From: Neurospora intermedia
Lineage: Eukaryota > Ascomycota > Sordariomycetes > Sordariales > Sordariaceae
Length of the DNA: 64,000 nucleotides
Assembly (NCBI GenBank): GCA_037102815.1
Contig: BTPP01000008.1
Location: 1,612,001-1,676,000, forward strand
Direction of reading: 5' to 3'
How positions within the stretch are numbered: position 1 is the first letter of the stretch; every line of letters begins with the position of its first letter. Position numbers and translations under genes: made by a program. The notes beneath the pieces were generated by a model, which worked only from the letters and a program-made list of their open reading frames with translations, was not told where the DNA came from and searched no databases. Shown here one piece after another: positions 1 through 12,067 of this stretch.

Positions 1-1234
1 TGACGTTCCAGACCTTCAAGCCTGCAGGGTAGTGGACGTGGTTCAAGCCGTAGTCACACAGCGCGCTGTTCATGCCGGTGCCAGACACGCCAGGGATCTC
101 GGGGTAAGGGACGTTACCGTCTTCGGTGGAGACGGCCTCGATGGCGTCGAAAGCATCCAGGTATGGCTGCGCTTCTTCCTTGGAGCCACGGTAGACAAAA
201 GACCAAAATATGACGCCTTCGGTCTCGCTGATGCTGGGGATCATGGTGTAGCTGCCCATATTGAAGGCCATTTCTTTGAGGTGATGGCCGGCGTGGTTGC
301 CGCCGTTGTGGAAAGCGTTGGATGCTTCGAATACGGCCTCCAGTTTATCTTGGGTCCAGATATAAGTCTTGTAGTACCAGGTGTCGACGCCGCGGGGGTA
401 GATCTTCATCTCAAGGCTGGTGACGACGCCAAAGTTGTGACCGGCGCCTTTCATGGCCCAAAAGAGATCAGGGTGCTCGGTCTCGGAGACGGTTATGGCG
501 GTTCCATTGGCGAGAACGACGTTGAGCTTGAGGAAGCTGTCACTGACGACACCGTAGTAGCCTTCGAGACGGCCGCGGCCTCCACCCAGAGCTGGACCGA
601 GGAGGCCAACGCAGGACGTGCTACCAGATGCTAAGACGGTTCAGCATTGTGAATATGGAAAACCCAGACAGAAAGACTTACAGGTAACATAACCAGCATC
701 CCACAGCTTTTCCATAATGTTCTTGGCAAACACGCCGCCGCCGAGGATAGCGCTTTTTCCGTCTGGCTGAATCTCAATCTTGTCAAGGAGGGACATGTCA
801 ATCTGCATACCGTCAAACTCTGACAAGGTGCTTGTCATGCCGTGTCTCCGAGCCATGGCAAGGAAAGGGATACCATTGGCGCTAGCATATTGAACCTGGT
901 TGAGTCAGCCGAGTTCTTGTTACGAATGACAAAAGGGCTGGGAATGTACAATCTTGGGGACGTCGTCCTCTGTGGCGGGCTGGACCACCATCTGAATCTT
1001 TGGAGTGAAGAAGGGGTCATATCGAGCCGTGCAATTACCGAACTGCGTATCATCGGGGCCGTAAACATTGCAATTTTTCGAGAGCTGGGGACCCAGCTCA
1101 CTGGCGACTGTTCTGCTTGCCAATTTGTTGCGGGTGAAGTGACAGAGTCCGTTGAGGCATGGCTCCGAGGAAGCAAAAGCGAGGGATTGCAGAAGAAGTG
1201 CTGAAGATACAGCGAAGCGGTGGAGACGAGTCAT
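1..1234 (-). CDS. FAD-binding (PCMH/BBE-type) oxidoreductase, 3' end beyond window
   Basis: Secreted-type flavin oxidoreductase of the berberine-bridge-enzyme class. Exons read 1234-950, 895-682 and 630 to beyond base 1. Introns 949-896 and 681-631 have GTACAT/CCAG and GTAAGT/TTAG ends, and frames join cleanly. The N-terminus (MTRLHRFAVSSALLLQSLAFA) looks like a signal peptide. ARRHG, just after the first intron, sits where BBE enzymes attach FAD to a histidine. A glycine-rich stretch (GLLGPALGGGRGRLEGYYG) and DLFWAMKGAGHNFGVVTS in exon 3 are the flavin-binding core. The C-terminal BBE motif lies outside the window. It is transcribed away from srdI, 2.3 kb off. Family membership is clear. The substrate is unknown, and it is not part of the srdA-srdI set as I remember it. 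Confidence 0.85.
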
Positions 1235-3510
1235 TTTGACTGCTTTTTGTCAGGCTGTTGTGTGATGAGATGATGATGAGGAGTTGATGTCGAACAGAAC
1301 CTCTTTACCATGACATCTTTGACGGTTTATATGGATTCTCAACTGCGTGAAGAGGCTTTCATCTTTACTACTCGACTTGACTTTGATCTTTCAAATTCAC
1401 CATGATTCAACTTTCAGTCACCATCATGATATTTGCCATCCAAACCACCCAATTTCCCGTCTTGGAGTGTCTGGAGGAGGAGCATCTCAGAAGGGGTCAA
1501 CTCCATGGCGCTTAACCAACCGCATCCTCGGGGCGCTTGACGGATTCTGTCCAGATGACAGGATAGCTTTGACGCCACTCCAACATGCGAATCTCTTTAC
1601 GATCTCTTGCTGTGGACGAGTGTATTCTGATGTTGACTGCGGAACAGAAACGGAAACTGCTAGTCGAGGTTTGGGGGGATGAATTCTAATGAATCATGCC
1701 AAGCTACCTGGCCGCCGTATCGTCGGGTGAGGCATAACCAGACTCGCTTCTCTTCGAGAACGTATGTAGCCATTGCTCATATCGAATCTCGCTGGTGAAG
1801 TTGAAGAAGAGTTTTGTCGGGCAATGTTGTTGGAGGCTGAACTGAATGGGCAAGTAGAGGTACGTTACACTGTCTGAAAAGGGCTAGTGGGCCCGCGAGT
1901 CCTCCAGCTTGAGAGGACAGCTGATGGCGGCCGATGGGAAGCTGAGATGGTGGGGCTTCAGGGCTTATCGACAGTGGTTGTATCAGGGGGGTTACACTGG
2001 CATCAGCCTGGCAAGCTGTGCCCTGAACTGTGCCGCCGCAACACCTTCGACGACACAACACCTTTTCCTGTGTCTGGTAAAATCCACGATCCAAAGCATG
2101 CCACAAACGGGCACAGTTACGGACAAACGCGACAAGCGAGACGAATCATCATAGCTTCCTGACCACCATCAGTAGGCACGTTGGAGCGATTCCCAAGCCG
2201 CGATGCCACGAGAGGCGTCGACGACAGCAGTGAATCTTGTCGCACGTGGCAGAGATCCAAACCCAGTCGATCCGGCCATGTTAACTCCATCTGGCATAAT
2301 ATACCAATCATGGACATCGATACAAGCCTGGGATATGGGTTACTGTCAGTGTCAGGGCCGCTGCACTGCGGCTAGATCGTACCACCAATCCATGTTGCTC
2401 TGCCCTGCCAAGACGACAAGAGTGCAGTTCCGAATCTTCCACACCAGGCAGAGATGACCCGAAGACCCGGTTTAGCTTGACACCAAATTGATACCTACTG
2501 GATGGTGGTGTGGGATGTCCAGCCCATCAACCTTAATGCTCCTTCAACTATCCACTCATTGGCCATCTGGAGCCCCAGATGACACTCACGTTCGACGTGA
2601 TTCACCATCAGCCCACAAACAGTTCACACAAAGGTACGGCCGAGGTTTTGAGGCAGAGCGCACCTTTGTTTACTTTCGGCCAGATTAGGAGAAAGGTCAG
2701 TATGTTTGATGGCTTCAGCCTCTCCGTCACGTTTCCACGCTGACCGAAAACCATGGCGATTAGGGGACGGAAAGAAGTTTCTTGGATGCTTTCTCATTCA
2801 GACAACCTTCTCACCCAAAGCCAATGCCCCTCAAAGCATCCTCACTGGCGACTGTGTTCAGGTTATGGTATCTGCAAGCAACTTGTTCCTGCATTGAGGC
2901 TGTTCTCTCTTGTCCAGTGTCAGCTCCCCTCTGCTCCATTCGGATGGCATCAATATCCACACTTGGGGCTCATGACCTGTTACACTGTCAACCTCATTAT
3001 GTTTTGAGACTGTGGGCCAATAGACACAGTCATGGAACCACTCGGTGCCTCGTACCTGCGTTGAAAAGCTTACGACAGATATCATGATGGAGTTTACCTC
3101 AAGCAGGCTAACCACCTCGGAAAGGCATATGCCTCACAGACACACAAGGGTTTTGGTGATAGCTTCAACAACATCGACATTATGATTCATGTTGAAGAAT
3201 CACCGTATGTGGCCAGGAGGGCATACACCTCTGCTGAGATGCTCGGTGTTTCCGTGATGCTCTCATCATCCACCCAATATGGGTGTTGAAGACGAAGAAC
3301 ACAATGGTGATTTCCATGTATAAAGGAAGACTCGTTTCTCCCATTCTCGACGATAATTCTCATCATCACTCACATCATCATCTCAGCATCCACTCATCCC
3401 TTCATCACTCAAACACCAAAGCATCAAAAACCCCTTCAGCCTCTTTCCAGCAACCAGCCACATAACAATCTTGAGCGACCTTCCTTGACAACTCTACCAG
3501 AGACTTCAAG
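1235..3510. other. intergenic, divergent promoter region between two flavin oxidases
   Basis: No coding exon, RNA gene or clear repeat seen. The last 150 bases before srdI are rich in CAT/CAC/TC, as is usual for transcribed fungal leader sequence. Confidence 0.6.
3319..3324 (+). promoter_or_regulatory. candidate TATA box of srdI
   Basis: TATAAA, 192 bases upstream of the srdI ATG and followed by a pyrimidine-rich leader. Position and sequence only; no transcription start data. Confidence 0.35.
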
Positions 3511-5074
3511 ATGCATCTGTCTTCCTCCCTTCTCTTCACCTCGGCCCTTCTTGCCGGGGGTATCAATGCCTCTCCTGCGACCAACGCCTACCGCCGCCAG
3601 GGGGCGGACATGAGAACCATTATCGGTGACACTACCCCGGTACTGTCCAACACCACCGCGGTGCACTTCCCCGGCTCGGGAGACTTCTTCAGTGTCACGG
3701 AGCGTTGGGACATCTACCGCCCGCCCTCGTACCAGGCCGCCATCACGCCCACCACCGAGGCTGATATCGTGTCCTTGGTCAAGATGGCTAAGCAGCACAA
3801 CATCCCCTTCCTTGCTACTGGTGGCCGCCACGGCTATGGTACTTCCCTTGGCAAATGTCAGGAAGGTCTGGCCATCGACCTCAGCCACTTCAAGGATGTC
3901 ACGATTGACAAGCAACGTGAAACTGTAACCATCGGCCCCGGTGTCGTCTTCGCTGATGTCTTCCCGGTTGTTTCTGATGCTGGCTATCAGGTCCAGACTG
4001 GTACCTGCAGCTGCGTTGGCATGATTGGCGCCACCATTGGCGCCGGAATTGGCCGTCTTGACGGTGTTCACGGTCTAGTCATTGATGCGCTCGAGTCCGT
4101 CCGCATGGTCACTGCCAACGGCGACATTGTCGAGGCCTCCAAGACCAAGAACCCTGAACTCTTCTGGGGTATTCGTGGTGCCGGTGCCAACTTTGGCATC
4201 ATTACCCAGGCCACCTACAAGATGCACAAGTCCATGGGTGACATCATCAGCTTCGATCTCATCTACGAGCCCGAGCAGAACGTCACTCTCTTCAACACCG
4301 TCGCCAACATGTACCTCCCGCCCGGCCTGACCGTCGAGACCATCATGTCCTACAACCAGACCACCCAGAAGCCCACCCTTATCGTCAGCAGCACCTACGC
4401 CGGCGGCTCCGAGGCCGAGGCCCGCAGGTGGATGCAGCCGCTCCTTCGTTTGAACCCCTGGTACAAGGACATCAAGGCCATCCCTTGGAAGAGGATGAGC
4501 AAGGAAACCGCCCTGGGTTTGGACAAGGAGGTCTGCGCCAACTCTCAGGTCTTCGACATCTACGGTGTCAACCTCCGCCGTCACGACGCCAACACCTGGG
4601 TCAAGACCTTCAACAAGCTCGCCAAGTTCTGGAACGAGCAGCCCGCCGCACAATCCTCCGCCGTTGTCCTTGAGACCTGGCCCAACCAAGCCGTCGTCGC
4701 CGTGCCTGACTCTGAGACTGCCTACCCCTGGAGAGACGCTACCACCTATGTGTAAGTAGCCTTTACCCCATTCCTCTCAACTTTGACCACTCACTAACAA
4801 AATTCCACACAGCATGATCCAGATGCGCTGGGACGCCCCTGGTAACCCAGTTGAGACCGTCGCCGACGCCATGGGTCGCGAGCTCCGCAACGACTACGCC
4901 AAGACCTCTGGTTACAACGGCCTCACCGTCTACGTCAACTACGCCCACGGCGACGAGACTCCCGAGCAGATGTACGGCCGCAACAAGCTCCACCGTCTTG
5001 CGAAGCTCAAGAAGCAGTATGACCCTTCGTCCGTCTTTGGATTCCACAACCCCCTTCCTACTAGCTACCCTTAA
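3511..5074 (+). CDS. srdI: flavin-dependent (BBE-type) oxidase SrdI
   Basis: Exons 3511-4751 and 4813-5074 with one 61-bp intron (GTAAGT/ACAG) give 500 aa. The first about 20 residues form a signal peptide. The FAD-binding PCMH domain covers roughly residues 65-240. His107 in GGRHGYG is the likely covalent FAD site. The C-terminus (YGRNKLHRLAKLKKQYDP...) is the BBE domain ending. By my recollection of the sordarial pathway, SrdI re-oxidises the benzyl alcohol shunt product to the salicylaldehyde, counteracting endogenous reductases. It is the leftmost member of the cluster and the gene order matches srdA-srdI exactly. Family assignment is from sequence; the specific role is recalled knowledge. 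Confidence 0.88.
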
Positions 5075-5802
5075 GTGGCTAGCTTAGGACCTTGATAATT
5101 CGACCTTGCGCTGAGGTGATGAGATGTTTGAAGAACAATGGTGGATGCATATGAGCTTCAGAGCTCATGGGTGTTTTAGAGTTTTACTTTGGCTTTCTGA
5201 TTGCTTGTTTGTTATAGACTTGGCTTCTAGACCTAAGGGGGTGGCTTTTTGCTTGGTGGTGGTCGTTTTCTTTTGTCTCGCTAGACATTTCCTACTACTC
5301 TTAGAATACTGTGTACACACATAGACATATCATCCTACATAGATATAGACAAACATCTTGTATCACATCATATTTCCCACCTTGGCAGATAAACCATGAG
5401 TTTTCAAATCCCCGAAAACTATTCATCAAACGCTATGCGACCACCAGAATGCGGTTCCCAGAAAACTCAACCTCGAATCACGTTCTTCATCCACTACAAC
5501 GCTCGCCACGTTTGCCTCTTTCTATACCTTGACTATCTCTCTACTATGTAGATAACATACCGTATTCGCAATAACTTTTCTATCCTGCTACCAGCCCTTA
5601 CCCAGCGAGCCAGCGAACCACGGACCCAGCTGGATCCAGGCGGGAACCCCGATCGCCCCGTCCCCACATTACAGCCACTATGGAAGCAGCCCACCGCCCC
5701 ACACCCACTGAAAAAAAAAAAGTTTTTTTTTCATCATTTGCTACATAGCCCACAGCACGCCAACGGTTTTCCATCAAATGAAATCGGACCATATCATTTC
5801 AA

Positions 5803-5894
5803 TCGGGTATGGTGTAGCGGTAACATCGTTGACTCTCACTTCTCAGGAGTGACTGCTCTCTCAACAGCCCCGGGTTCGACTCCCGGTATCCGAG
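5803..5894 (+). tRNA. tRNA-Glu (anticodon CTC) with 21-nt intron
   Basis: Acceptor arms TCGGGTA / TATCCGA pair over 7 bp (one G-T). The D stem GTGT/ACAT, T arm CCGGG-TTCGACT-CCCGG and anticodon stem GTTGA/TCAAC are all present. The anticodon loop reads CTCTCA then C, giving anticodon CTC. A 21-nt intron interrupts the loop one base 3' of the anticodon, the canonical position. Discriminator base G at 5894. Confidence 0.9.
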
Positions 5895-6544
5895 TCTCAA
5901 TATCTTTTTGATGTTTTTTTCCCCCTCTCCTTTTCTTTTTTTGGGTCATGTTCCTTCTTGGAGCTCGATGCTTGTTGCTCAGTCAGATATATGTGCTTTC
6001 AGAAAAGCACTCCGAGAAAAAGTCCTTGGTAGGGATGTGATTTTGCTTTTACACCTTTTTGCTTGTCTGCTTGATTATGGTTATATAGTTCAAAGGTGAT
6101 CGGTCGTATGGAACTTGGATCTTGTAAGATCACTTGCTACCTACTAGATGGTTTGGAGCCGCATCTGGATTGTTTGCAACGGGACCATTCGTGATCTTTA
6201 TAGCATTGCCAATTCCGGCTGACTTGGTATCACCATCTATCCCTGTTTAGAGGTAGTTTTGCAAATGTAACTAACTTCTTTTTTATCGACATCATCCGTT
6301 CTTTCGTTCATTCTCTCTTTTCCTCCACCTGTTCATCCCTTCCTCATGCACATACACACATATACACCACTAACCTTTCCGTCCGATACCTCACCACGTC
6401 CACTCGACATATGCACACACATCAAAATTATGAGCTACATTTTGCGACTGGTTGTGGCCATCAAAACAAAAATTTAGTCGCCACTAGATAAGATCAACGA
6501 GAGGATCCACACATTAGACAAAAGTACCGCAAAAAAGAGAAACT

Positions 6545-6642
6545 TGCCCAATAACAGGATTGAACTGTTGACCTTCGCATGGACTTGATATCTCGGAAAC
6601 AAGATATTAGTACGACGCTCTAACCAGCTGAGCTAATCGGGC
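6545..6642 (-). tRNA. tRNA-Ile (anticodon AAT) with intron
   Basis: On the minus strand, acceptor GCCCGAT pairs with ATTGGGC. The D arm is GCTC...GAGC, the T arm AACAG-TTCAATC-CTGTT, and the anticodon stem TCGTA/TGCGA. The loop CTAATA gives anticodon AAT. An intron of about 24 nt lies at position 37/38. A second copy with the same mature sequence but a different intron is at 42445-42545 on the plus strand. Confidence 0.9.
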
Positions 6643-7109
6643 TTTGTTGAATCTTGGGCTTTTCAGATGACCTTATGTTTACGCACCGACTCGAGGAAGA
6701 GATGTTGTAATGTGAAAAACCTATGGGGGTTTAAGAAGATCGATGCATGGACAATTACCCGTCCTTGTAGATTATTATTACTCGGTACTCGGTCCTGTCC
6801 GAGTACAAATCGAAGTGATAACAAAATAGGAACACTACGATATAGAGAGAATTCCGCGAGCTATTGTGCACTGCGCTGATGACTGAGGGTTGGGCTTAGC
6901 AGCAATATAGACAATTTGATAGTAGCCAGAGCATGAGGAAATATTTGATAGCAATAGAGGAGATTGATTCAACTAGTAAACGTAAAGAAAGCATGGATCC
7001 AATCTATCATCGCGCGACACCCAAGACAACAAGAAACTCATAAATCATGACAAACAACAAGGAAACAACGACATCAACATCGCAGACCACAGCTCAAAAT
7101 CAAGAGAAC

Positions 7110-8558
7110 TCAGACAACAACCTTCCTAGCCCACGGCACCCTCCCACCCCTCCCCTCAAACGGCACAAACCTCAAAATCTGTCCCTGCCTAATCAGCAAC
7201 ACCGAAACCAACAAACCCTTTGCAAAAGTCTCCATATCGCACCATGGTAGGACAAACCGATCCCAGAACCAGCTGACCCACCCCTTCTTCACCACCTCCC
7301 TAATCATCGCATGTCCACCATTCCAAATCGGCTTGACCTCCGTCTTTCGATCCTCCTGATACCTTCTAAAGGCACCCTCCAACTCCTCCGTCAACGGCTC
7401 CTCCTCCTCCTCCTCTTTCTTCTTTTCATACTGCCGAGAAAGGAGAGAATGCAACTCATTCGCCAACACAGCTCCCGAGTGCAATCCACACGTCATCCCC
7501 AGCCCATTGACACTCGTACTCTTATGCACCGCATCGCCCACCAGCACAATGCGATCAAAGAACCAGTTATCCAGAAAGCCTTCCTCCTGATTCAACATCC
7601 TCGTCGACTTCCTCTGCACCTTGGCCCACACATCACCGAACGTGACGCCAGGACAGACGGCCACGTCCGCCAGCGAGGCAGCGTACGCATCCATTTCTTC
7701 GTCCGAGTATCGCGGACTGCGCTCGCTCGTCGGTCCACCGGGCAACGGCTTCAAAGTGACAAACTGCACAATGTCCTTGGTTGCCAAGCACTGGACGACG
7801 GCACCGCCCGGACCCCCGCCCGGACCCCCGCCTCTGGACTCGAAAAAGACTTCGGGCTCGATGCCCAGGTCAATGTTGGACGCCCGGCCGAAAATGCCGT
7901 AAAAGGTCGAGACCATGGGCTTGTTGGCCAGACGAGCCGGGTTGAGGGCGTGCTGGGCTACGAGCGAGTCCATGATTTGCCGCGTGCGGGAGTGCACGCC
8001 GTCGGCGCCGACGACGATGGAGCCTTGGATGACGGAGCCGTCGGCGAGGTGGACGTGCACGCCACTGGCGTGGGGGCGGATGTCGGTGACGCGGGAGTTG
8101 ACGCGGATGTTGGACTCCTTGCCTTTGAGGTGGTTGTAGAGGATTCTGACAAGCTCGGAGCGGAGGAGGGGGAGGAAGGGGTAGCCGTGGCTGGTGATTG
8201 GGGATCGAGGTTGTTAGTTTAAGAGACAGAAGAGAGAGGTGGAAGATAGGGAGAGAAGAACTACTAACTTGTCCTGCATGGCATCCCAGAAGTTGCTGGT
8301 GGTGGTCACCTGACCATTGTCGCCGAACAGACGCTTCTTGTGGTGGATACCTAAAGCGACATTTTCAAGGTCCGCGAGGAGGCCGATTTGGTCAAAGAGG
8401 CGTACTGTCTGAGGCCAGGTGAAGAGAAGCTGCCCTGAGATGTTCAGGACGGTGTCTTGTTGTTCTAGGATCACGTAGTCGATGTTGGCCCGCTCAAAGG
8501 CGTGGGCCATGTAGAGCCCAACAGGGCCGCCACCCACGATGATGACTTTGAAGGTCAT
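7110..8558 (-). CDS. srdH: FAD-dependent monooxygenase SrdH
   Basis: Exons 8558-8269 and 8190-7110 (78-bp intron, GTTAGT/CCAG, codon AA|C) give 456 aa. Class A flavoprotein monooxygenase: N-terminal dinucleotide motif GGGPVG at residues 9-14, a DG motif (GADGVHSRTR) mid-protein, and the GD motif (VLVGDAVHKSTSVNGLG) that contacts FAD ribityl and flavin. The C-terminal about 60 residues hold a hydrophobic stretch (FAKGLLVSVLLIRQG), suggesting membrane association. An acidic run of Glu/Lys before it may be a flexible linker. The fold and cofactor use are clear. The substrate is not evident from sequence, and I do not recall an assigned step for SrdH in sordarial formation. Confidence 0.87.
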
Positions 8559-10406
8559 GATGAATCGAAACGTGATGGGGCGATGAATATGGATCGGAGT
8601 TGAAGTATCACAATTGTTGGCTTAGCACATTGGTGGGTGTATCTCGGCTTATAGTAAGTCTACTGCCGATCATCTCTCAGCGCCGTCACGATGTCCCGTT
8701 GCCAGAGACCGCCGTGCTGACTGGCCTGCGATCCCGACCATTCGGCGGCGGTGAACGGCAGATAATAAACACCACCGATTATAAAGGCTAGTGGTACGTT
8801 TTTGCAGCATTCTCGACTGTTACCAGCCCCGTAGCAACCACTCCATCGTATTTGTTCCTGCTTGAAGCTTTACCGTGATCGTCCGATCCCTTACTTTAGG
8901 AACGGTGCTCCAAACAGCCACATAGGAACTTGTGTCCCCCGAACTGTTGCTTGCACTAACCGGTCCTTTCTACTGCTTGCCCACGTCTTGATAACCGTGA
9001 TCAGCAAGTTGTGCGGCTCGAGTGGCATAACTGATGGACGTGTTGCTTGGCTGCTGCTCTGAAGGTTGGGAACATTGGTATCCGGGATAGCTTCCGAAGC
9101 GGACAGGAGCCGTGTGGTACTGAGAGAATCGGACTCTATTCCGGGCAGAAATGTGCCAAGCTGAGAGTGTCCGTCCGATAGAGCTCTCCTCGATGACTGG
9201 TCTGGGGCATGGGGCTAGACCACTCTATCAAAAAGGGACCCTGATTCTGCACGGTCCCTATGTAAACCCTCCGGCCTTCAACGAGACTCGAATCGCAGGG
9301 AGAGGAAGATGGTGTGGACGGCTGTAGAACGAAAATAGCATCAGCCTACGTCGTGTACTACGCTTGTTAGTTAGCAGATTGTTTTCCCTTTCTTGCGTAC
9401 TACCACTGCAACGGCATCATAAATGGAACATCACCCCCCCAATGCGTCTTGTGGTGTCTCGGGAGCATTTTGCGTTTTGACCATTTGCCGGATCGAGGAC
9501 CCGAAGACCACCTGTCTCAGATCAGCAAATCACATGCCAAACAACCGATTGCCGCCATCGATTGCCGTGTTCCCGTTCCCGTCTTTCCATGTCGTGGGGG
9601 CTGACTCAGAAACGCTGTGCGACCATCACAAAGACGGCAACATGTCTTGGACTGGTTGGATCCGGCGCTGAGCTGCACCCTCTCTGGTTCATAATGCGCC
9701 TGCGTTTCATTCCCTTGGAGACGGGAAGAGCTTCGGCTCCTGCGCAGGACCAGAAAGGGACTTTTGTGCGGCACGGGTCGGAAATATTGGTCACATTGTT
9801 GATGGCAGAGACAAGGCGACGGAGTGATTCAATTGGACACAGTTTGAAGGATGCCGTGAGGTTGGAAGAAGGATGAGGACCCTGTTGTTAGTGGCAGCAC
9901 TAACAATTAGTCCTGTAGCTAGCACTGCAACGGTCCCCTGTAGATCCAAAGCATGGTGGGGTGGTGGGGTAGCTGTCTATGCAAATATGCGTATATCCGT
10001 TAAAGAAACATCTCCCGCGGGGTCGTTTCCAACAACAACACCGACATGGCGATGGGAACACCAGGGCAATCCGAGACAAAGAAACTTCCTTGGAAGTGCC
10101 AGTCCATTGGAGGCCTGATACTTCCAACGCGCTCGGTATCTGACCAATGGTCTCACCGAACAAGGTGAGCAAACACTTTTAAGCGGCAGCCGGCTACATG
10201 TTGGGTATGACCTTCAAGACCTTCACGAACTAGGACAAATGAAGAGAAAAATCTTCGTAGTTTCTTGGTATTCTTCCTGTGATGGAGGAAGAAACCCCAT
10301 GAAGATCATCAAACTGTATTGACCAAATCGACATTTACCACGTCCCTAACCTATGGTAACAGTTGAAAATCAAGAGCCATAACTGACTTCCAATACCCAG
10401 AACCTC
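8559..10406. other. intergenic, srdH upstream and srdG downstream flank
   Basis: Only the candidate TATA element of srdH is recognisable. No coding exons, tRNA or repeats were found in this 1.8 kb. Confidence 0.55.
8648..8653 (-). promoter_or_regulatory. candidate TATA box of srdH
   Basis: TATAAG on the minus strand, 90 bases upstream of the srdH ATG. Sequence and spacing only. Confidence 0.35.
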
Positions 10407-11541
10407 TCACAGAAACTGCTCCAAGAACTCTCCAACAAGCTTGTTGACCTCCTCTGGCGTGTGAATCAAGACCCAATGCGACGCCTCCGAAATCACCTCT
10501 TTTCTCAGCCCCTTAGCAAAGTACTTTTCCATGCCATCAGTCAGCTCCGGCGGCAACGCAGGATCATGACCAACCATCACAATCATCGCCGGCACCTGGA
10601 ATTGCCAGTTTGCGTGCTTCTCAGCCAGCGGTAACTCATCCTCCAAGTTGATCTCCCGTGTGCGATACCAATTCATAGGTCCTCGTATGCCATTGCGCGA
10701 GTACTCCTCAACTATGTCCGAATACCAGTTAGATACCAAGGTCATGGGAATGATACTAATTAGGGGAAGAAAAAAAAAAAAAAGAGAGCAACATACCATA
10801 AAAATCCATAATCTCCTCGCTCACCAAAGGCGACTCCCCCACCTCCTCCAAATTATCAACATCCACCCCCTTCCACGGATCAAAAGCCATCATCACTCCC
10901 CCGTCCTCCTCTTTCGTTAACCCCCCAAACATGGCATTCAACCACCCCCTCAACCTCTTTTCACTCCCGCCCACCGCCTCCTCCACCTCCCCCCTGGCAT
11001 TCTGCAACTGATACCCCAACTCCGGATGTCTCTTGACATGCTCCTCCAAGCTCGTCACTTCTCTCTCGGGCGGGCTATAAGGAATACAAAACGCAAAAAT
11101 CCCCTTGATCAGCTCCGGGTAGTAGATAGCTAATCGCCATCCCAGGAATGCACCCCAGTCGTGGGTTCCCAATAGAACTGGTTCGCCAGAAGGGTTAACT
11201 TGGCGGATGATGTGCGCCATGTGAAAAGAGAGGTTCTTCAGAGAGTATTGGGACGGGGAAGAAGGGGCGGAGGTGCGGCCGTAGCCGAGCATGTCGGGGA
11301 TGATGACGCGGAGGCCCAGAGATAAGAGAAAGGAGACTTGGTAGCGCCAGCCGAGGGAGAGGTCGGGCCAGCCGTGGAGAAGGAGGACGGTGGCGGTTGG
11401 TTGGGGGAAGGAGGCCGGGTCGGGGTTGGCGAGGAGGTAGTGGTAGGTTATCTCTTGGGAGGTGGAGGGGATGGTGGTGTAGTGGTGGGTGACCCGGGGG
11501 TCGTGGGGGGTGAGGGCGTCGGGGGACATGATTCCTGGCAT
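10407..11541 (-). CDS. srdG: alpha/beta hydrolase, epoxide hydrolase SrdG
   Basis: Exons 11541-10797 and 10711-10407 give 349 aa. The 85-bp intron (GTATGT donor, CTAAC branch site, CATAG acceptor) contains an in-frame ATG that can mislead start calling. Epoxide-hydrolase signatures: oxyanion HGWPD near residue 56, nucleophile Asp in THDWGA, a lid tyrosine in MNWYRT, acid Asp in VGHDPALP, and catalytic His in SHWVLIHTPEE. In the sordarial scheme I recall, SrdG opens the epoxide made by SrdB to the vicinal diol of sordarial. The soluble fold and lack of a signal peptide fit a cytosolic enzyme. Confidence 0.9.
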
Positions 11542-12067
11542 AGGTGGGCAGGAAGGGAAAATTTGAGAGTTGATGGAAGAAAGAGAGAGAATGAAAGCTA
11601 GAAAGGTGGGAATATGGTGCCTTATACTTGACTTGCAAGATTAGAGTATTAAATCGGAGCATTTGTCACTGTGTTGATCGGGGGGTTATTTACTGCACAA
11701 CATAAATTGCCAGTGGAATCTATACTTTGAGCATGTGTAATGTCAAGGTTCATCATGGGGTCTATGTCAGCGTAGGATGACATCGCTGACGAATTATTTC
11801 TCCTCCCGAGTAGAAATTTCAGGGGCTTAAATCTGACTTTTGGAAATGGCAGCACTTTTTTTCCGCAGTGTTGAATTTCTTGTCGGGTCACTGTATCCCT
11901 CGTTCGCTACTCAGTTGTGTATCATTTAGCATCTGACAAATACTGGGAGTTATCAATGTGGATATAATTAGATGGGATTTGTATGTTTAGATTTCCTATC
12001 GTGTATAATCCACAAACAATCTCTAGTTCAGCTGCTCATTATTGACTCCACGCCATCGAAGCCCCGT
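11542..12067. other. intergenic, srdG upstream and srdF downstream flank
   Basis: Contains the candidate TATA element of srdG; nothing else recognised. Confidence 0.5.
11621..11626 (-). promoter_or_regulatory. candidate TATA box of srdG
   Basis: TATAAG on the minus strand, 80 bases upstream of the srdG ATG. Confidence 0.35.

Larger units (their letters stand above)
5075..7109. other. intergenic with two tRNA genes
   Basis: Apart from the tRNA-Glu (5803-5894) and tRNA-Ile (6545-6642) genes, I see only srdI 3' flank, short A/T runs (for example about 5709-5732) and the region downstream of srdH. No further coding exons supported. Confidence 0.6.

Noticed and set aside
3436-4689. Antisense frames of about 200 codons opposite srdI
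   Set aside because: Mirror of the flavin oxidase codon bias; no family signal.
7311-8222. 303-codon plus-strand frame opposite srdH
   Set aside because: Shadow of the FAD monooxygenase; it has no recognisable motif and lacks splice logic.
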